DNA of 64,000 bases. Source: Ralstonia sp. RRA (GTDB taxonomy: Bacteria > Pseudomonadota > Gammaproteobacteria > Burkholderiales > Burkholderiaceae). Both the position numbers and the translations under genes were made by a program. Of the stretch, positions 62,660 to 64,000 are shown one piece after another (the first letter of the stretch is position 1; each line of letters opens with the position of its first letter). The stretch is taken from positions 1,054,001 through 1,118,000 of the forward strand of contig NZ_CP146092.1 in assembly GCF_037023145.1 (NCBI RefSeq). Reading direction: 5' to 3'. The notes below the pieces were generated by a model. It had not been told where the DNA came from. It did not search any database and saw nothing but the letters and a program-made list of their open reading frames with translations.

Positions 62660-63883
62660 ATGTTGAAGGTCAATGGGGCGCGGCTGTGGTCGAGCCTGAT
62701 GGAAATGGCAGCGGTGGGCGGCACGCCCAAGGGCGGTGTGCGGCGTCTGGCGCTCACGGAAGAAGACGCAGCAGGCCGCGCGTTGTTTGCACGCTGGTGC
62801 GAAGCGGCTGGTATGACGCTCAGCACCGATCGCGTCGGCAACCTGTTTGCGCGCCGTGCGGGCAAGTCGGCTGATGCACGACCAGTGGCCAGCGGTAGCC
62901 ACCTCGACACGCAGCCGGAAGGCGGTCGCTTTGATGGTGTGTACGGCGTGTTGGCCGCACTGGAGGTTGTGCGCACGCTCAACGACGCGCGGGTCGAAAC
63001 CAACAAGCCCATCGAGATCGTCGTGTGGACCAACGAGGAAGGCGCGCGCTTCACGCCGGCCATGCTCGGCTCCGCCGCGTTTGCCGGCGTGATGCCGCTC
63101 GACCAAGCGCTGACTTCGCGCGATGCGCAGGGCGTTTCAGTTGCGGATGCCTTGGCGGCGACGGGTTACGCAGGCGAACGCGCCATCCCCGGTGAGCCGT
63201 TCGATACGTACTTCGAGGCGCATATCGAGCAAGGCCCGATCCTGGAGGAGAACGGTGTGCCGATCGGCGTCGTCACGGGCGGGCAGGCCATCCGCTGGCT
63301 CGACGTGCGCGTGCAGGGGCAGGCCGCGCATGCCGGCACTACACCGATGCGCTTCCGTCGCGATGCACTGTTCGCTGCGGCCGAGATGGCGGCTTCGCTG
63401 GAAGCGCTGGTCGATGACTTTGCGCCACGTGGCTTGGTCACGGTTGGTGAGATCGGCATCCGCAATGCGTCGCGCAACACCATCGCCGCTGACCTGACCT
63501 TCACCGTCGATCTGCGCCACCACGACGACGCCCGTATCGCGGAAATGGAAGCCGCGCTGCGTGGGCGTTTTGCTGAGGTTGCCGCGCGCCGTGGCCTGAC
63601 CGTGCAGATCGACCAGCATTGGGTGAGCCCCGCCACGCCGTTCGATGCCGCCTGCGTGAAAGCCGTGGCCGATGCGGTGGCGGCACTCGACTACCCGCAC
63701 CAGCGCATCGTGAGCGGCGCGGGGCACGACGCCATCCACATCGCCAAGCATTGCCCGACGGCGATGATCTTTATCCCGTGCGTCAACGGCCTGAGCCACA
63801 ACGAGGCCGAAGATGCGCTGCCCGAAGACGTCACGCGCGGTGCCGACGTGTTGCTGCATGCCATGTTGGCGCGGGCGAAGTGA
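62660..63883 (+). CDS. M20 Zn-dependent amidohydrolase (N-carbamoyl-amino-acid hydrolase/allantoate amidohydrolase type)
   Basis: The product has 407 residues from ATG 62660. Metal ligands are in SGSHLDTQPEGGRFDGVYG, the Glu pair in WTNEEGARF, His in EAHIEQGPILEENG and the late His in GLSHNEAEDA. A dimerisation lid domain (about 205-320) contains GQAAHAGTTPMRFRRDA. The family removes carbamoyl or ureido groups (N-carbamoyl amino acids, allantoate, ureidoglycolate). It is divergent from the MHS transporter. Exact substrate unresolved. Confidence 0.9.
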   Translation: MLKVNGARLWSSLMEMAAVGGTPKGGVRRLALTEEDAAGRALFARWCEAAGMTLSTDRVGNLFARRAGKSADARPVASGSHLDTQPEGGRFDGVYGVLAALEVVRTLNDARVETNKPIEIVVWTNEEGARFTPAMLGSAAFAGVMPLDQALTSRDAQGVSVADALAATGYAGERAIPGEPFDTYFEAHIEQGPILEENGVPIGVVTGGQAIRWLDVRVQGQAAHAGTTPMRFRRDALFAAAEMAASLEALVDDFAPRGLVTVGEIGIRNASRNTIAADLTFTVDLRHHDDARIAEMEAALRGRFAEVAARRGLTVQIDQHWVSPATPFDAACVKAVADAVAALDYPHQRIVSGAGHDAIHIAKHCPTAMIFIPCVNGLSHNEAEDALPEDVTRGADVLLHAMLARAK

Positions 63884-63977
63884 GTAGCGCATCGCTTTTC
63901 CCGACCCGTCAGTAGGGTCGATGCATTGCAACTTGTTGCGGTAGCATGACGCCTGCCGGCAATCCTGCCGGTGCAGT

Positions 63978-64000
63978 ACGTCTTCAGGGCGGGGTGGAAT
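63978..64000 (+). ncRNA. 5' end of an FMN (RFN) riboswitch, cut by the right edge
   Basis: ACGTCTTCAGGGCGGGGTGG then AAT at the right edge closely matches the conserved opening of RFN elements (TCTTCAGGGCRGGGTGAAATTCCC). The rest lies outside the window. The expected downstream gene is a riboflavin synthesis gene such as ribB, or a riboflavin transporter. Confidence 0.7.

Noticed and set aside
1..64000. CRISPR arrays, tRNA or rRNA genes, prophage or intact insertion sequences
   Set aside because: No regularly spaced repeats, no cloverleaf-like or rRNA-like sequence and no transposase or integrase gene could be supported by reading.

Overview
The window is about 64 kb of GC-rich DNA (roughly 64% GC by eye) packed with genes. 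Gene content, codon use and protein resemblance point to a betaproteobacterium of the Ralstonia group (R. pickettii/insidiosa/mannitolilytica-like). That placement is inferred from family resemblance, not from a marker gene. No rRNA, tRNA, CRISPR array, phage or intact insertion sequence was recognised.

Layout. 1-5.4 kb: a partial PGDYG-type protein, an M19 dipeptidase with an extra N-terminal domain, a large lipoprotein and a LuxR-type regulator. 5.5-8.9 kb: a cyanide-insensitive bd-type quinol oxidase (cioAB) with a NIPSNAP protein and a GbsR/MarR regulator that has a near-palindrome at its own start. 8.9-11.9 kb: an AT-rich gap, an Aer-like aerotaxis transducer behind a FliA-type promoter, and two small proteins. 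12-20.8 kb: an assimilatory nitrate/nitrite operon (transporter, nirB, nirD, a flavoprotein reductase, nasA). Its upstream region carries two NtrC-like sites, a textbook sigma-54 promoter and a leader with an intrinsic terminator just before the first gene. A large palindromic repeat sits inside this operon. 20.8-23.8 kb: a DUF2239-MATE gene pair with a symmetric promoter, then a Rieske protein and a serine hydrolase.

23.8-30.7 kb holds what I consider the best candidate for an undescribed system. It is a five-gene operon (BKACE/DUF849 enzyme, MFS transporter, quinone-oxidoreductase-like MDR enzyme, TauD/TfdA dioxygenase, porin), closed by an intrinsic terminator and faced by a divergent AraC-family regulator. 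Between them lie direct repeats exactly 21 bp apart. It looks like a complete uptake-plus-catabolism unit of unknown substrate. 30.7-35.7 kb: an EntS-like exporter, two divergent phospholipase-D-family proteins (cardiolipin synthase and a lipoprotein relative) and an entericidin.

36-43.4 kb is a chemotaxis/c-di-GMP neighbourhood: a methyl-accepting protein, a degenerate GGDEF-EAL protein, a YcgR-like PilZ protein behind a near-consensus FliA promoter, and an active-looking PAS-PAS-GGDEF cyclase. A GtrA protein and an unknown protein lie among them. 43.5-58.1 kb is an envelope and drug-efflux block: PagL lipid A deacylase, a tandem-RND efflux operon (mdtABC-type plus outer-membrane factor), a divergent two-component system, a DUF333 lipoprotein and an ArnT-like glycosyltransferase. 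58.2-63.9 kb is a second possible catabolic cluster: LysR, GhrA-like dehydrogenase, class II aldolase, MHS-type transporter and an M20 carbamoylase-like hydrolase. The last ~23 bases match the 5' end of an FMN riboswitch, so a riboflavin gene probably starts just past the right edge.
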